Part shown: positions 11,865-24,937 of the stretch, in pieces | How positions within the stretch are numbered: position 1 is the stretch's first letter | Layout of the letters: each line of letters opens with the position of its first letter | Origin: Siphonodentalium dalli | Lineage: Eukaryota > Mollusca > Scaphopoda > Gadilida > Siphonodentaliidae | Direction: 5' to 3' | Length of the DNA stretch: 64,000 nucleotides | Assembly: GCA_032622095.1 (NCBI GenBank) | Contig: CP136065.1 | Location: 65,341,031-65,405,030 of the forward strand | The notes under the pieces: generated by a model | Seen by the model: the letters and a program-made list of their open reading frames with translations, nothing else | What the model was told of the DNA's origin: nothing | The model's database searches: none | Position numbers and translations under genes: made by a program

Positions 11865-12260
11865 CTTGAGTTTAGTGTGCCTGTCATTTGCAGAATGAAG
11901 TCCCCAGAGGGGGAATTTAGTGACCCTATCCTGCATAGTGGGCTAGCATTACCAAATTCACCCTCTGCGAACCTCATTCTGCATGCTTTCATCTGCTATG
12001 GGAGACATAGACTCAGATTGAAGTTCCCAAATGGTGGTTATTGTGAAGTAAACCCATTGGTAACCTCGATTATCCAATGTGTCGTCTGCCAATTTGGCAG
12101 AAACTAAACTAAAAAAGAAATAGAATCTATTTGAAGAAGTTTCTATTGAAATTTGATAATAAAGAAACTTACCACAGAAGATGAGGCAAAAGCAGAATGA
12201 GATCCCCAGAGGGTGAATTTAGTGATGCCATTCTGCAAATGACAGGTACACTAAACTCAG
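11865..12260. mobile_element. GAGGTCCCCAGAGG-family MITE, full-length model copy
   Basis: TGAGTTTAGTGTGCCTGTCA at the left, TGACAGGTACACTAAACTCA at the right, about 395 bp; a terminal palindrome and an inner ATAGAATCTATTTGAAGAAG segment recur in related copies. Confidence 0.75.
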
Positions 12261-12324
12261 GCTTTACACAATCAGTGTATAATCATGTTCATAGAGATTT
12301 TAAAGTTGCCCCATCAGGCCTTAA

Positions 12325-12760
12325 AATATGGTTGCGCACATTTGCAGAATGAGGTTCCCAGAGGGTGAATTTAGCATCACCAAATGAATCCTCTGGGGAC
12401 CTCATTCTGTATGGCCTCATCTGCTATTGGAGACCTAGACTCATATTAAGTTCCCGGATGGTGATGTGCTCCCATTGAGTACCTCGATTATGCATTGTGT
12501 CATCTACCAATTGGGAATATAGAGAAACTGAACTGAAAAAGAAACTTTCTAAAGAAACTAAAAAAACTTGTTAATTTGATAATAAAGATAGTTTCCAGAG
12601 AAGGTGAGGCCTTAGCAGAATGAGGTCTCCAGAAGGTGAATTTAATTACTAGTATGCTAGCTCGCTGTGCTACTCTGTATGCTAGCTCGCTGTGCAGAGT
12701 AGCATCACTAAATTCACCCTCTGGCGACCTCATTCTGAAAATGTCCAGCACCATATTTTG
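12325..12760. mobile_element. GAGGTCCCCAGAGG-family MITE, AAAATATGG-end subtype
   Basis: CTTAAAATATGGTTGCGCAC at the left and CCAGCACCATATTTTGAGG at the right, with palindromes at 12345-12410 and 12616-12737. Confidence 0.65.
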
Positions 12761-12795
12761 AGGCATTTGCAAGGCCAAATTATTACTACATGTAC

Positions 12796-13011
12796 AGTAC
12801 TGCTCTAAGTAATCGATTTCTTAACCACAGCAGAATTATGGGTAACTTTTCAGGATTTAGTCGGAAATATGGCTTGTTGCCATTCATCGGAAAGCTCTCG
12901 GGGAGAGCTTTCCGATGAATGGCAACAAGCCATATTTCCGACTAAATCCTGAAAAGTTACCCATAATTCTGCTGTGGTTAAGAAATCGATTAATTAGAGC
13001 ATTACTGTACT
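12796..13011. mobile_element. Foldback MITE, near-perfect 105-bp inverted arms
   Basis: The two arms meet at CTCTCGGGGAGAG near 12895-12907 and pair almost base for base over ~100 bp. The ends are TACAGTACTGCTCTAA and its near inverse. Confidence 0.8.
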
Positions 13012-13638
13012 TCTTTACTTCGATGCATATAAAACATGATTTTAGATAATTTGACATAGACAACATAAATGTGCATATTACTGCATGTCAAAAATCATAC
13101 CATACTGCCAACCGACCTATGTTGATAATTTTCTTCATCTGACAACATTAGTTTTGCTTTTGCAAAACCAACATAACTTGTCATAGCCACAGCTCGTAAT
13201 TTAAATACATTCTGACATCACCTTGCTCAAAATTGGTTTTCGTGCTCTTACATACATCTCTACCATCTTGTGGAGTTTTTGGGTGACAGACCTAAATTTG
13301 ATAGAGTAAAAACAAACAGTTTTAAAAAATTGAAATCTAATACCGTTGAGCTTTGAAAATTGACTTCCTTTGTATCAAAATTAATATTTTTTTGCACCCG
13401 AAGCTGAAGAAATAATAATTTAGGAGTGCTGAATTGGGTGGGGCATCTTTAATAATATTTAGCGATTTATTGTTGATCAATTCTATTATTGTGTAAGTGA
13501 GTGAATGCGATATTAGTTACAAGTGTTAATTTTTTCTCTTTAAATTTATTCTTGTAGTTTATTATATACCGTTGATTTTGCTGGCGTCTCAATATCGAAT
13601 ATCTACTTTGCAATATTTATGTAGCAATTGAATGTCTT
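13012..13638. other. No gene recognised
   Basis: AT-rich intergenic sequence without repeats that I can place and without coding signal. Confidence 0.45.
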
Positions 13639-13901
13639 TTAACACTTTCATGGCTGGAGCTTCCTGAAATTTTGTGAAAACCTTGTGCCAATGCATTCTC
13701 TTATATATGCGAGTCTCCCATAGGGAGCCTCGCTTATATAAGAGAATACATTGGCCTAACAATATTTACCATAACTGTGTAAGCCAGTGCATTCTCTTAT
13801 ATATGCGAGGTTCCCTGTGGAAGACTCACGTATATAAGAGAATGCACTGACACATGATCTTTAATGCTGCACCAGCACAGCTGCCACCATGAAATGGTTA
13901 A
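13639..13901. mobile_element. TTAA hairpin MITE, near full length
   Basis: TTAACACTTTCATGGCTGGAG to CACCATGAAATGGTTAA, about 260 bp with two inner palindromes. A good reference copy for this family. Confidence 0.8.
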
Positions 13902-14139
13902 TAATCATTAATGACTAATTGTTGTAATTGTGATTTAAAGATGATGTATCTCTTTCTGGCCACAATTACAACATATCTTTTTATAAAACCAGATTTCAAG
14001 ACTACAAAGTACAGTCCTTTTTCTGTGTATAAAATACAAAACTGAAGCTTGGGCATATTATGTATATTTTGTATATTATAAGACACAATAATGTGGTTTA
14101 TTCCTTATGTAGCAGAGCAAACTATCTGAATCAAAATGA

Positions 14140-14560
14140 CATTTTGCTTTGATGGAGAGTGCTAACAATATAGAGTTGTCCCTCTTGCTACCCTCTGAGC
14201 GTTTCCGCAACATCTCCTGCAGTTTCTGTTCTAAAAATAGCCTGTAAAACTGTCCTGAAATGTTGGATGTGTTGCAGCAGAAAAATCAAAATAAAATCAA
14301 TATTAATTTATGGCAGTTTTTTGGGACAGGACTGGTGTCTTTGATTCATCCAACATTTCTTGGAACTTATACACCACATTTTGGTTGTAATTGTTTGATT
14401 TTCCAACCAATAATTAGTGGGGAATTTTGTTGTTTTTAGACCAATTTTTCAGTAGCATATTTTTCTATATTTAGTCAAAATTTTCGTCTGAAATTGCTGT
14501 TGGAAAATTAGTTTGGGTGTCATGTTGGAAATTTCCATCAGTTGGAAAATCTGAGGTACC
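14140..14560. repeat. Dispersed repeat with GAGAGTGCTAACAATATAGAG
   Basis: Shared with 16185-16420 and 54340-54540 (words TCCCTCTTGCTA, TTTCTGTTCTAAAAA, TAATATT). The 36-bp minisatellite at 49118-49442 uses the same first segment. Confidence 0.6.
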
Positions 14561-14574
14561 AGTTGAATAACAAG

Positions 14575-14600
14575 TGGGGGGGGGGGGGGGGGGGGTGCAA
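14575..14600. repeat. Poly-G tract
   Basis: A run of about 20 G, followed by C-rich runs at 14660-14682 that could pair with it. Confidence 0.8.
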
Positions 14601-14803
14601 ATGCTATTTCACAATCATGGGAGTTTAGTCTGGTTCAGGGGGTGGGGGGTTGCAGTTGATGACTCCCCCCCCCCCACCCCCATCAGAGACCCACTCGGCA
14701 TATCCCTGTCTGGTTAATACAATTTTTACAAAGGATGCTTCAATTTCATTATTTTGGATAAGATCTACTATATCATGAGAGAAAATTTAAGAAAGATTTC
14801 CTG

Positions 14804-14990
14804 CAGTAATACCCTAAATAATCGACTCCTTAACCACAGCAGAATTATGGGTAATTTTTCAGGATTTAGTCGGAAATATGGCTTGTTGCCATTCATCAAC
14901 AAGCCATATTTCCAACTAAATCCTGAAAAATTACCCATAATTCTGCTGTGGTTAAGGAATCGATTATTTAGGGTATGACTGTACAATTAA
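14804..14990. mobile_element. Foldback MITE, GTAATGCCCTAAATAATCGA family
   Basis: Arms of about 90 bp (GCAGTAATACCCTAAATAAT and its near inverse). Confidence 0.75.
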
Positions 14991-15394
14991 AAAGAAAATG
15001 AGTTTCGATATCTTGGTATTGGTTTTCTAACCTTGTTTTTCAAAACTGACAATGACACATAGTTTTGAAAAGTCCTCGCTTTCACTTGAGACACACCCTC
15101 GCCATTGTCATAACTCAAGCAGCAATTAATAGTATTACGGTAAATTTAACATTTACACCAAATTTAACCTGGCTAATAATGGCACACTAAAATAACTAAT
15201 ATTCTGTTCATTATAACTAATTATTAGTGACTTATTTATTGGCAAATTACTAACACTGAAATGAAATATGTTTGGAACTTAATATTTTGCGGACAGGGAA
15301 TCAGCTACTGGTACACTTTCCATCATAATAATAGTAGATTTCTATCTTCAGTTGTGCAGGCATCTGTTTGAACCACTCTGTAGCCACGACAGTT

Positions 15395-15501
15395 TTAGGC
15401 CAATGTATTATATATATATGCGGAGACTTGCATATATAAGAGAATGCATTGGCACAGCGTTTTCACAAAATTTCAGGAAGCTCCATTCATGGAAGGGTTA
15501 A
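15395..15501. mobile_element. TTAA hairpin MITE, half copy
   Basis: Only one palindrome and the CTCCATTCATGGAAGGGTTAA end remain. Confidence 0.65.
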
Positions 15502-15562
15502 GATCGGTCTATGCTGATAAAGCATCTTTATTCTAATATATGCTGATTGTCTGTTGATTAGC

Positions 15563-15965
15563 TAGAATGGCACAGAAACAACCAATCACTCCTGATTATC
15601 GCGAGGGCACAGACATAACCAGTCACCCATGACTATCGCGAGGGCACAGAAACAACCAGTCATCAGTGACTATCGCGAGGGCACAGAAACAACCAGTCAC
15701 CCGTGACTATCGCAAGGACAAAGAAACAACCAGTCATTGTGACTCTTGAGGGCACAGAAACATCCAGTCATTGTGACTATTGCTAGGGCACATAAACAAC
15801 CAGTCACTCGTGACTATCGCAAGGACACAGAAACAACCAGTCTAAGTGACTATCGCGAGGGCACAGAAACAACCAGTCACTCGTGACTATCGCATGAACA
15901 AAGCAAAAACCAGTCGCCGTGACTATGGTGAGGGCACAGAAACAACCAGTGACTATTGCGAGGAC
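15563..15965. repeat. ~37-bp minisatellite, about ten units
   Basis: Unit words GACTATCGCGAGGGCACAG and AAACAACCAGTCA. Units vary by substitutions and 1-3-bp indels. Not obviously an exon edge. Confidence 0.85.
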
Positions 15966-16429
15966 GGTTGATTGTTGAATACAATGGTCTATAAATAGCT
16001 TCGCAGTAAGTTTAAACATACATTAAAAGTCGTCGTGTTTTGAAGCATGCACAACAGCAGATGGAATAGACAGTTACAATGGAAAGTGTACCCGCAGCTA
16101 ATTCTATGCTAGCATCAATTTAATTTCCTTAAAGATAGTGTATCTCTTGTCTATAAAAGGCTTAAGACATTTCTCTTCGATTCTAAATGATTTTGACATT
16201 GCTGGAGGGGGTCAACAAGATAGAGTTCTCCCTCTTGCTATGCTCCAAAAGTTTCTGTTCTAAAAAATAGCCCACTGTCCCGAAAGGTGGTATGTATTAT
16301 ACTTGGAAAAAATCAAACTAAAATTAATATGAATTGAAAGTGTTTCTGGTCTTCAAGTCGTAATTATTATTTTATACATTGGAAACTATATAAAACTTGC
16401 AGGAAGAGATACACCTTCTTTAAAGGGGG

Positions 16430-16768
16430 ACTTTACACTAAATTCGGCCATTTATGGGACCATATCCTTTTATACTCAACAGAATATTATGCAACAAATG
16501 AATGAATTTGAGCCATGGGTTTAATGCAAAATACACTTGTGTTCTCTATGAGCGATGCAACAACATGGTAATTATAATGAAAATGAGTTTATGTCATAAA
16601 TTTATTTTCATTATAATTACCATGTTGTTTGCATCGTTCATAGAGCACATGAGTGTATTTTGCACTAATCCATAGCTCAAATTCATTCATTTGTTGCATA
16701 CATTCTGTTGACTATATAAGGAGATGGTCCCATAAATAGCCAGATTTAGTGTGCAGTCCCCCTTTCAT
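16430..16768. mobile_element. ~340-bp long foldback MITE
   Basis: AAGGGGGACTTTACACTAAA pairs with its inverse at 16745-16768 and the arms pair over about 150 bp with a short loop near 16588-16600 (CATAAATTTATTTTC). Central word GGTAATTATAATGAAAAT is inverted exactly. Confidence 0.8.
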
Positions 16769-17033
16769 GAGTAGCATTTTTAGTCCCATGTATCTACATC
16801 ATTATTCCACATATCCCATCATTATAACACGGTTAGGTTTTCTAAGTTTTTGAGTTTATACCAAATTTTAACCAAGATTTTTCACTGTGATTTTTCATTG
16901 TGTTAATCATTTGTATAGTTCACTTTGTATATCCATTTTATTTATTTTATTGATTATATAAAATTTTCTATTCATGTTGCAAAAAAAAATATCACACTTC
17001 TCTCTGATGTAAGTAGTATATGAATATTTGATG

Positions 17034-17720
17034 CCTTACTCCTATTTAAATTCGTGCAGTACTATTTTTTGCTCACCTGTCAGTGCGTGAATTTAAAACT
17101 GAGCGAAAAGTAGTATGACTCATTAGTTGATACCAAACAAGAGGACTATATGACATATAGATAACAGACAATTATATTTACCTGTGGGGAAACCATTGAA
17201 TCTTATTGTCATTATTCATATGTAAAGCAATAAATCATGGTGAGCACTTCAATGTTGAAATGCTTCTTAGTAATACACATATTTAAGGCTGGAGGTGCAT
17301 GAAAGCATGTCTCTGTATTCACAGCCCTGCTGGCGTGACACCGTGGTCAAGCAATCTGAATTCATTATAATTATGTCAAGTTGTAACGCAACTATTAAAA
17401 TACAAGGAGTCAAGAGTTGATTTTTTTCTGAAATCAGTAGCTTACGCGGTTGTCGTTATACCTCTTTCCAGTTCAACTCAATGATGTCCATAATTATTTC
17501 ACTATCAGAATGACTATTTGGTGTAAACTTTCATGGTGGTGTTGCTTAATATACAGTATGTATCTCCAGTTATGGTGAAGAACTGAAACTTATCAGATCC
17601 ACAACTTTTACAAACAATTTTTCATTTGTTTTTCGTGCAACAGAGTGCGCAAATTTAAAGTGCGCTATTTTAAAACTTAGCGAAAAATTGTACTGCGCGA
17701 AGTTAAATACGAGTAAGGTA
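17034..17720. mobile_element. MITE of the ATTTAAATTCGCGC family
   Basis: Ends CCTTACTCCTATTTAAATTCG and its near inverse (TTAAATACGAGTAAGG), subterminal AGTACTATTTTTTGC. Confidence 0.7.
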
Positions 17721-17858
17721 GCCCAATCATGAAACTGAAGGCATATAATTTGTTTATATCCTTCTGATCACTTTTTCCAACACAGCTAAAAGAAACTATT
17801 AAATAAGGTCTGATTGGCTCGAGATATGCATGTTTTATGGTAGATGTAAATCATGTAC

Positions 17859-18270
17859 TTAACCCTTCCATGACTGGAGCTTTCTGAAATTTTACAGAAA
17901 CCCTGTGCCAATGCATTGTCTTATATATGCGAGTCACCCATAGGGTGCCTCGCATATAAAAGAGAATGCATTGGCCTAACAAATTTTATATTATTTTTTA
18001 CAATTGTTAAACAAATTTAGAAAAAATTATAAAAAATTACCAAAGAATGTAAGAAATAATGATAAAAAAATTGTTAAAGAAAGTAATAATTTATTTTTTT
18101 ATTTTTGTTAAAGATTATAAGAAAAAAATGATAAAAATTGTTAAAGAATATAAGATAACATGATAAAAATTGTTGAATATAAGAAAAATTGATAAAAAAT
18201 TGTTAGGCCAATGCATTGGCACAGAATCTTTAATGCTGCACCAGCACAGCTCCCGTCATGAAATGGTTAA
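17859..18270. mobile_element. TTAA hairpin MITE with AT-rich internal expansion
   Basis: TTAACCCTTCCATGACTGGAG to CCCGTCATGAAATGGTTAA. The centre (about 17985-18205) is expanded by a degenerate repeat of AAAAATTGTTAAAGAATATAAG type, not seen in other copies. Confidence 0.75.
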
Positions 18271-18389
18271 AGATGTATTCAGGATAATATTTACGAAACC
18301 TATTTTACGTTTTATTTAGGTTCTAATGTATAAAATAAAAAAACATGTTTGGTACAAGAAAGACACTTTGTTTGGTATTGAATGTTATA

Positions 18390-18720
18390 TGCATTTATCT
18401 TCATATATAAATGCGACTGCGTGTCCATGTGTGAACCATGTGTGAATGTTCCTTATTGGCATCCACATTTCTGAACCGATTGCGATGAAATTTGCCATGG
18501 GTATGTATTTTGGCTCTTTGGGTAACATGGACTGTGTCCGGACTGACGTTGCCTTTTGACGTTATAACCGCATTACCAAACAGAAACATGTACGCTCTTT
18601 ATCTTTTAACTTATCGGACAAAGAACAACTTCAACACTCTTTTTACTTTTTGGGACAGCGAATGTGTGTCTCTATGTATGTTCCTTATAGAACCTGTTTA
18701 TAGAACTTGAACAGAAAGGG
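18390..18720. repeat. Dispersed repeat, function unknown
   Basis: AACCGATTGCGATGAAATTTG and AACATGGACTGTGTCCGGAC are of a type common in invertebrate genomes; here it has no intact long frame. Confidence 0.4.
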
Positions 18721-18769
18721 AAAACTAAAAACAATGTTAAATTGAGACTATATATACTTCCCAGAAGAT

Positions 18770-18880
18770 GAGATCTAAGCAGAACGAGTTCACCAGAGGG
18801 TGAATTTAGTGATGTTAGCTCTCTGTCCAGGGTGGCATCACTATATTAACCGTCTGGGGACTTCATTCTGCAAATGACAT
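18770..18880. repeat. GAGGTCCCCAGAGG-family palindrome
   Basis: GAGTTCACCAGAGGGTGAATT with the diverged inverse CCGTCTGGGGACTTCATTCTG. A small fragment of the same family is at 19754-19792. Confidence 0.6.
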
Positions 18881-18889
18881 TCCACTCTA

Positions 18890-19753
18890 ACAGTAATGTT
18901 TACATAGTGGTTTCGAAATGCATTATTTAATGCATTGATAGTTATAATGAACATAAGAACAAAGTCAATCTATTTTTTCCTGTACTTGTTGTTTTACAGA
19001 CAAATATGTTATTTTGCATGAACCCTCTTCGAAGGCCTGGAGTCCAGTAAATCTGTGTTGTTTTTTCTTGAATGCTTGCCTGGAAGTCGGAGTACTGATA
19101 TTCATGGTTGTGTGGGAACATTGAGTGGTATGGGTGCACAATAAATGGCTGAATGATGTGTAATAATTTAAATATTAATTTGTTAATGTCTTGATATGGA
19201 ATATATCTCATGTTAAAACTGAATTTGCATAGTCTTTTTCTTCCTCTGATATCTGGGATAAAAATTTATTATCAATATGTGTTCATTGCTTCAGTGGGTG
19301 TGAACAAGTTGTCGTTTCTTATTGGAATGGCCATGTATCGATCGAAATGGCACATTGGAATGTCCCTGAACTCAGATCAAGCTTGAAATTAGGGAAAATA
19401 ACACATTCCAAATGCCAGCGACATTTTAGGTCAGTTGATGTTTTTTAACTGCGCAATTTCCAAATATAATTATGTCATGAAAGTTGTGCTGAAAGTGTTG
19501 TCTTTGTAGGTTATTTGAGAGTTATATATCCTCAACGCACCAACATACGAGATAAACAAATTACATGGTTAACTATAAATATGCTTATTCCTTGCAGTCC
19601 TATCTAATTGTTATTGATAGTTGATGTATGTATTCTTTAAGTAAACAAAAATAGAGGAATATACTAATCTTCCATAACTGTGTCAATGAACATATCAAAT
19701 GTAACTATTAAATAAAACATAGGGAAAGGCACAAACGGTTCTCTCACAGGTTA
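18890..19753. other. No gene recognised
   Basis: Contains an 89-codon open frame on the - strand (18942-19211) with no recognisable motif and an acceptor-like TTTTACAG on the + strand near 18999. Nothing firm. Confidence 0.35.
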
Positions 19754-20279
19754 GCATGTTTCCATTACATTCACCCTCTGGGGACCTCATTCTCATAAAC
19801 TTCTTAGGGGTCGACTTAGCATGGGGCCATCTTCATAGGGGGCCATCTTTATAGGGGCTCGTCTTTGTAGGGGGCTGTCTTCGTAGGGCGCCGTCTTCAC
19901 ATAGGGCACAACTTCTCTTGTATTCCCCAGTGCCATTTAAGACATGATGCCACTGAACTGCATTCATTGTAAACTAGTTATTATTTTAGGCACTATAGAT
20001 ACTGTCAAGATTCAAAGGGAAATAATTCATACCTCAGAATTAAATGACATGTTTTTGTTTTGAACAGACATTTTTTTTTTCAAAACATTTGAGCTATCGA
20101 ATTTGAAAATTGGCCATTGGCCATCTTGGAATTTACTCTTTGTATGACTAAATCTTTCGGCACTCTCAACAGGCCACATCCCTCATCCGAACGTCACCAA
20201 ACTTCATATGGATCTTTATAAGAACCACAAATGCAGATTTAAAGTGATGTGAAACACTCCGGCTGGGTGATCAGATAGA

Positions 20280-20535
20280 AATGGAGAATAATCTTGCTCA
20301 AAGTAGTTATCGATGGCGAAATCATTTGTGTTAATTTATCGCCAATTGTTGCATCCCGAATCGTGATGTAAATATTTACAATTGAGCGTAGTTCAGACAG
20401 GGTTTTCTATGGAGTTGTATGGCCAATTTCTTTGAGATTTTGGGTGATGTTAGTATAATGCTACATTCCCCCAGTAGGCATAGCGCCTGAGTACTAATTT
20501 ATCAGTTTCACGCACCCGAACAAGTCCATAATATG
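20280..20535. repeat. Dispersed repeat shared with 1735-2065
   Basis: Same order of shared words as the left copy; about 260 bp. Confidence 0.6.
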
Positions 20536-20651
20536 TCTTTAACAGAAAGCTAATATTGTGATCCAGTGCGCTTACTAGGTTATCAGTTCAAATAGATTCA
20601 CTTTTGTAAAGCAAAAGGATTTATCTTTTGAAAACCAGGAAGTGTTCTTCT

Positions 20652-22120
20652 TTAACCCTTCCATGACTGGAGCTTCCTAAAATTTGGCGAAAACCTTGTG
20701 CCAATGCATCTCCCATAGGGAGCCTCGCATATATAAGAAAACACATTAGCCTTACAATATTTACCTTTACCTTGTAAGCCAGTACATTTTCTTATAAATG
20801 CGATGCTCCCTGTGGGAGACTCTAGGGCCCGACGTATCGGCAATTTCAACATCGAATCGAATCATGATAATGATTCGAAATCGAATCGAATCTTTTTCAA
20901 ACACTTTAGTAGATTGGCGGTACTGATCAGTGGGAGTTACGAGCAAAAATGGGGGCAAATGTCCGATGATTTTATAACTTCAGTGAGATAACTCAGATTA
21001 CGAAGGAGAAACTTAATTTCTATGACATGATATGAACAGTATTTAATCAGTTTTAAACAGTTTAATATATGGGAATGGCACGACATCATTTCATATTTTG
21101 TGACAATATGCGTGAACTTCGTGAAAGTAAGCAGTTTGGAACTTTGGAATCAATGGAGTCTGCATGATTCGAGTCATTGCAAACGGAAATTCGTCTGCGC
21201 ATATACGCTTTACCCTGCCGCACACAGCAGACACGCGCGATATCAAAATTGCGCATCGTGACTTGGGAATGGCTCATACGCAAACAGGATTACAGGAACT
21301 ATGTATAGTATTCCATCTCGGGCCTGTTCATCGGATCAATTGAGTTGTCATGAAAGCTAACTGGTTACAATATTCCATTTCGCGGATAACGTATGCTGTA
21401 TAAAGATGTTGATCGGATTTGGACACAACATGTTGGAGCCCAAAATGTTTATTTAATATATTTATATCGTGTTAAGTTTTAAATTAAAAAAAATATATTA
21501 TTTGATTGAGCTGGGTAACGCAATATTGTCTGTTCTGGTAAGAATGTCAAATACCGACATACAGATATGTCCCAAAAGAAACTCACTCGCTTCCGCAGCT
21601 GGGGCCGGGCAAAATTGCGACATTGCTGGTTTTATGTGGTGGAGGAAACCTGTGTGCGCTACAATTATGGCAACCGTGATAAACACGCAAACCATCACAG
21701 ACATACCACTATGATACCAGTAGGTTGCACGAGTAACCCACCGACCTGCCACGAGTAGCCAGCGCTGGGACTGGGAGGCCAATATATATATGAGCAGTGG
21801 GCTATTGGACAACTTACCCTATACACATTGGACCACGGAGGTCCCAGATGGTCGCGGAAGGAGCCTCAGGTTAAGTATTGGGGATATAATTAATGTTTTG
21901 TATATATAATGCAGTCTATTCCCGGTGATAAACAACTTGTACATACAACGATTCGAAATATCCCGAATCACACGACCGCTTTCGAATCGGAACGTAAGAT
22001 TCGAAATCGAATCGAATCTCGAAGCTTCGTCGGCCCTAGGAGACTCGCATATAAAAGAGAATGCACCGGCACATGGTCTGTAATGCTGCACCAGCACAGC
22101 TCCCGTCATGAAAGGATTAA
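20652..22120. mobile_element. TTAA hairpin MITE split by a hAT-like element
   Basis: TTAACCCTTCCATGACTGGAG at the left and CCGTCATGAAAGGATTAA at the right; the interior is interrupted at 20823-22046. Confidence 0.8.
20823..22038. mobile_element. hAT-like element nested in a TTAA MITE, 8-bp target duplication
   Basis: GGAGACTC flanks it at 20815-20822 and 22039-22046. The ends are TAGGGCCCGACG and CGTCGGCCCTA. Subterminal ATCGAATCGAATC words are inverted between the ends. It is 1216 bp. The host MITE sequence is continuous once the insert and one duplication are removed. No transposase recognised. Confidence 0.88.
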
Positions 22121-22386
22121 TAGCTTTAATACTATCTGTTCCTGTAAAATAACCCAGAAATTACACTAGATAAGTGCTACAGCTTTTCGATGAATACATA
22201 AATTTGAGGATGTGGCTTCAATTCTGGAAGATAAAGTTTCTGAAACATTTGCTATGTCAAACCATCAATGTTGAAATTAACCATCCCTATACAACTTTAA
22301 GTCTTTCTTTACTAAATACTCATTGATGAGTAGTTCACTCAAGAAATGTTTAGATAATAAGTTCAACAAACATACATGTATATATT

Positions 22387-22460
22387 ATTGAGGGACCTCC
22401 CTCGTAACTCAGGCACCTCCCTCGTCACCTCCCTCGTAACTCTGACACCTCCCTCGTCAA
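22387..22460. repeat. Short CACCTCCCTCGT tandem
   Basis: About four ~20-bp units, the same unit as the array at 24143-24470. Confidence 0.75.
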
Positions 22461-22559
22461 AAGTTCGGGAGAGAAGTAGCATATAAGTGGCCCGCACTTG
22501 TTCTTCAATCCCGTTGCCGAATGTATGTATTTATATTCATATATGGCGAATAAATATGT

Positions 22560-23480
22560 TTAACCCTTTGAACCCTGGCTCCCCACAACGATCGACACCC
22601 TGACCCTGGGCTCCCAGTGGTATCTTTTATATTGTGGCCAGTGTTTAGATGTATGGTGTTGTTTATGTTCAAGTGGTGTCACTTTTCTGAAACTTTAGAT
22701 GTATGTTCCCCATGGACCACTGATTATTTTACGATCTGGTTACATTGCCACGCGGTCACTCCCTGGTAACGGTTGCTAGGCTTCTACCCGATATTGAAAG
22801 TAAAATACAATTATAGCTTTTACGGTCGTAATTCAGCCCAAGGAAATGGCGTTTTTGATGCAGTCAACACCCTATTGTGAAAATTGAGATATATCTGGCC
22901 ATTAGTCTGATCCTAACTTGTATTTAAGGGTAGCAACCGTTGCTAAGCAAATACCCCAAATGATCGAATGACACTATTGCCATGTGAGTCCAATTGTATT
23001 ATGCCCCAATTTAGACATTCTTGGAATGCACATGCTGATGGTTATGTTCAAATGGTGCTACAGGTCTGAAATTTTACAGGTATGTTCCCATGGGCCACTG
23101 TGTATTTTTTTAGAACGGTATACTTTGCCACACGATCACTCCCTGGTAACAGTTTCTAAGCAACTATCCGAACTGAAAGTATAATGCAATTATAGCTTAT
23201 AGCGTCGTATAATTCCGCGCTAAGAAACGGCATTTTCTATGCAGTCAATACCCTATTGTGAAACTGGAGATACATCAGGTCAGAAGATTGAACCTACATG
23301 TAGTTTGTATTTAACGGTATCAATGATTGCTAAGCATATAGCCCAAGTGATCGAATGACACCAATTCCCTGTGCATTCAATGGCATTACGTCACGTTTTA
23401 GACATCGCCTATATGGCACGGTGATGGTCATGTTCAAATGGTGCCACGGGTCTTAAACTTTACATAATTGCTCAATAATG
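22560..23480. repeat. ~385-bp tandem repeat, about 2.4 units
   Basis: GATCGAATGACAC at 22964 and 23350, CTCCCTGGTAAC at 22760 and 23140, and CACCCTATTGTGAAA/TACCCTATTGTGAAA at about 22868 and 23248 mark the units. Confidence 0.75.
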
Positions 23481-24142
23481 CACGATTTGACCACGTGTTT
23501 GTAATGTGCACCCGCAAGTAGATCGAACTAGATAATATTGTGACCATGCAACCCATTTCCACAGTACTACTCTGGTGCAATGTCAAAACGTGCGGCTGTA
23601 GAACGAAAATTTATGTATTATGGAGATCCTTGATGTGATTGTATCATTTCACAAAAATCCATACATTTATCATTTTATCCTATGCGCATGCGCGAAACAA
23701 ATCGACTCAAATAAGAAACTGCGTGCGCCTTCCTCACATATGATATGACAGAATACTGATTGTGTATGCAATACTAATTTAAACCAAAAAGAGTGATCGA
23801 AATGGTGTCTTTCTACAATCCTGCGAACCGCGCAACAATGTAGAGCTTTACCCGAATCGCTTCAAATAATGTACGTTTGTTGAATTCTGCGCTGTGCGCA
23901 TGCTTTTCTACCCCAACTAGTCGGCAACAAACTCATACACAAGCACCCATGGCACTGCTGAAGTTCCTTGGGATCATTTACATATATATAAGTGGATATA
24001 CCAATGGTTATAACATGTATACACATGCTACATAGGTTTATGATGTCACTGAACGCTGCTGGCCGCTTTTGCGGCCAGTCGGGTGTATGAACGTTTTCTG
24101 GCTGGCCGCTTTTGCGGCCAGTCGGGTTCAAAGGGTTAAACC

Positions 24143-24470
24143 AATCCCTCGTCAATCAGGCACCCCCCTCATCAATCAGGCTCCTCCCTCGTCAATCAGG
24201 CACCTCCCTCATCAATCAGGCACCTCCCTCATCACTCAGGCACCTCCCGCATCACTCATGCACCTCCCTCATCACTAAGGCACCTCCTTCATCACTCAGG
24301 CACCTCCTTCGTCACTCAGGCACCTCCCTCATCACCTCCCTCGTCACTCAGGCACGTCCTTCATCACTCAGGTACATCCCGCATCACTCAGGCACCTCCC
24401 TCGTCACTCAGGCACCTCCCTTGTCTGAGGCTCGTCACTCAGGCACCTCCTCGTCACTCAGGCAGGTCCA
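24143..24470. repeat. 20-bp minisatellite, about 16 units
   Basis: Unit AGGCACCTCCCTCATCACTC with variation between CATC and CGTC and AATC/ACTC. Preceded by an inverted GGCCGCTTTTGCGGCCAG pair (24060-24122). Confidence 0.88.
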
Positions 24471-24694
24471 CAAATTTCTCCATATTTATTTACATGAAGC
24501 GTATCTGGTTGGTCACCATTATTTTAGTTGATACAAAACATGATATGACGGATTGTTAAAATAGTTCCGGCTCTTAATTAAATAGGTAAAGAAGTCACAT
24601 GGGTAGGGTGAGACAGCTGGTCATGTGTTGTGTGAGACAGGGAAATCTCAACCAGCTATCCCACATGGGCTGCCTGTGCTAAAATGTGTATAGG

Positions 24695-24759
24695 GTGAGA
24701 GAATGTATTGGCACAGGGTTTTTACAAAATTCAAGAAATTCCAGTCATGGAAGGATTAA
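24695..24759. mobile_element. TTAA hairpin MITE, terminal fragment
   Basis: AGAGAATGTATTGGCACAGG through CCAGTCATGGAAGGATTAA. Confidence 0.55.
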
Positions 24760-24937
24760 AAAAGCCTCGTCAAACATGTTTTTCAATGTTTTAATTCAGA
24801 TATATATGATTTGAACAACGAAAATGGATTTTTATTTTGTTTCTGGAGAATGTTTTCCAGATTTTGAGAATAAAAATTAACATAAATAACCTCCCTCTCT
24901 CATCTCAAAATTGAGATCTAATTGCTGAGAACAGAGA

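Noticed and set aside
18942-19211. 89-codon - strand frame as a gene
   Set aside because: No recognisable motif, no convincing splice or promoter context; could be chance.
24112-24531. 139-codon frame with proline/serine repeats
   Set aside because: Reading of a 20-bp minisatellite; composition is non-coding.
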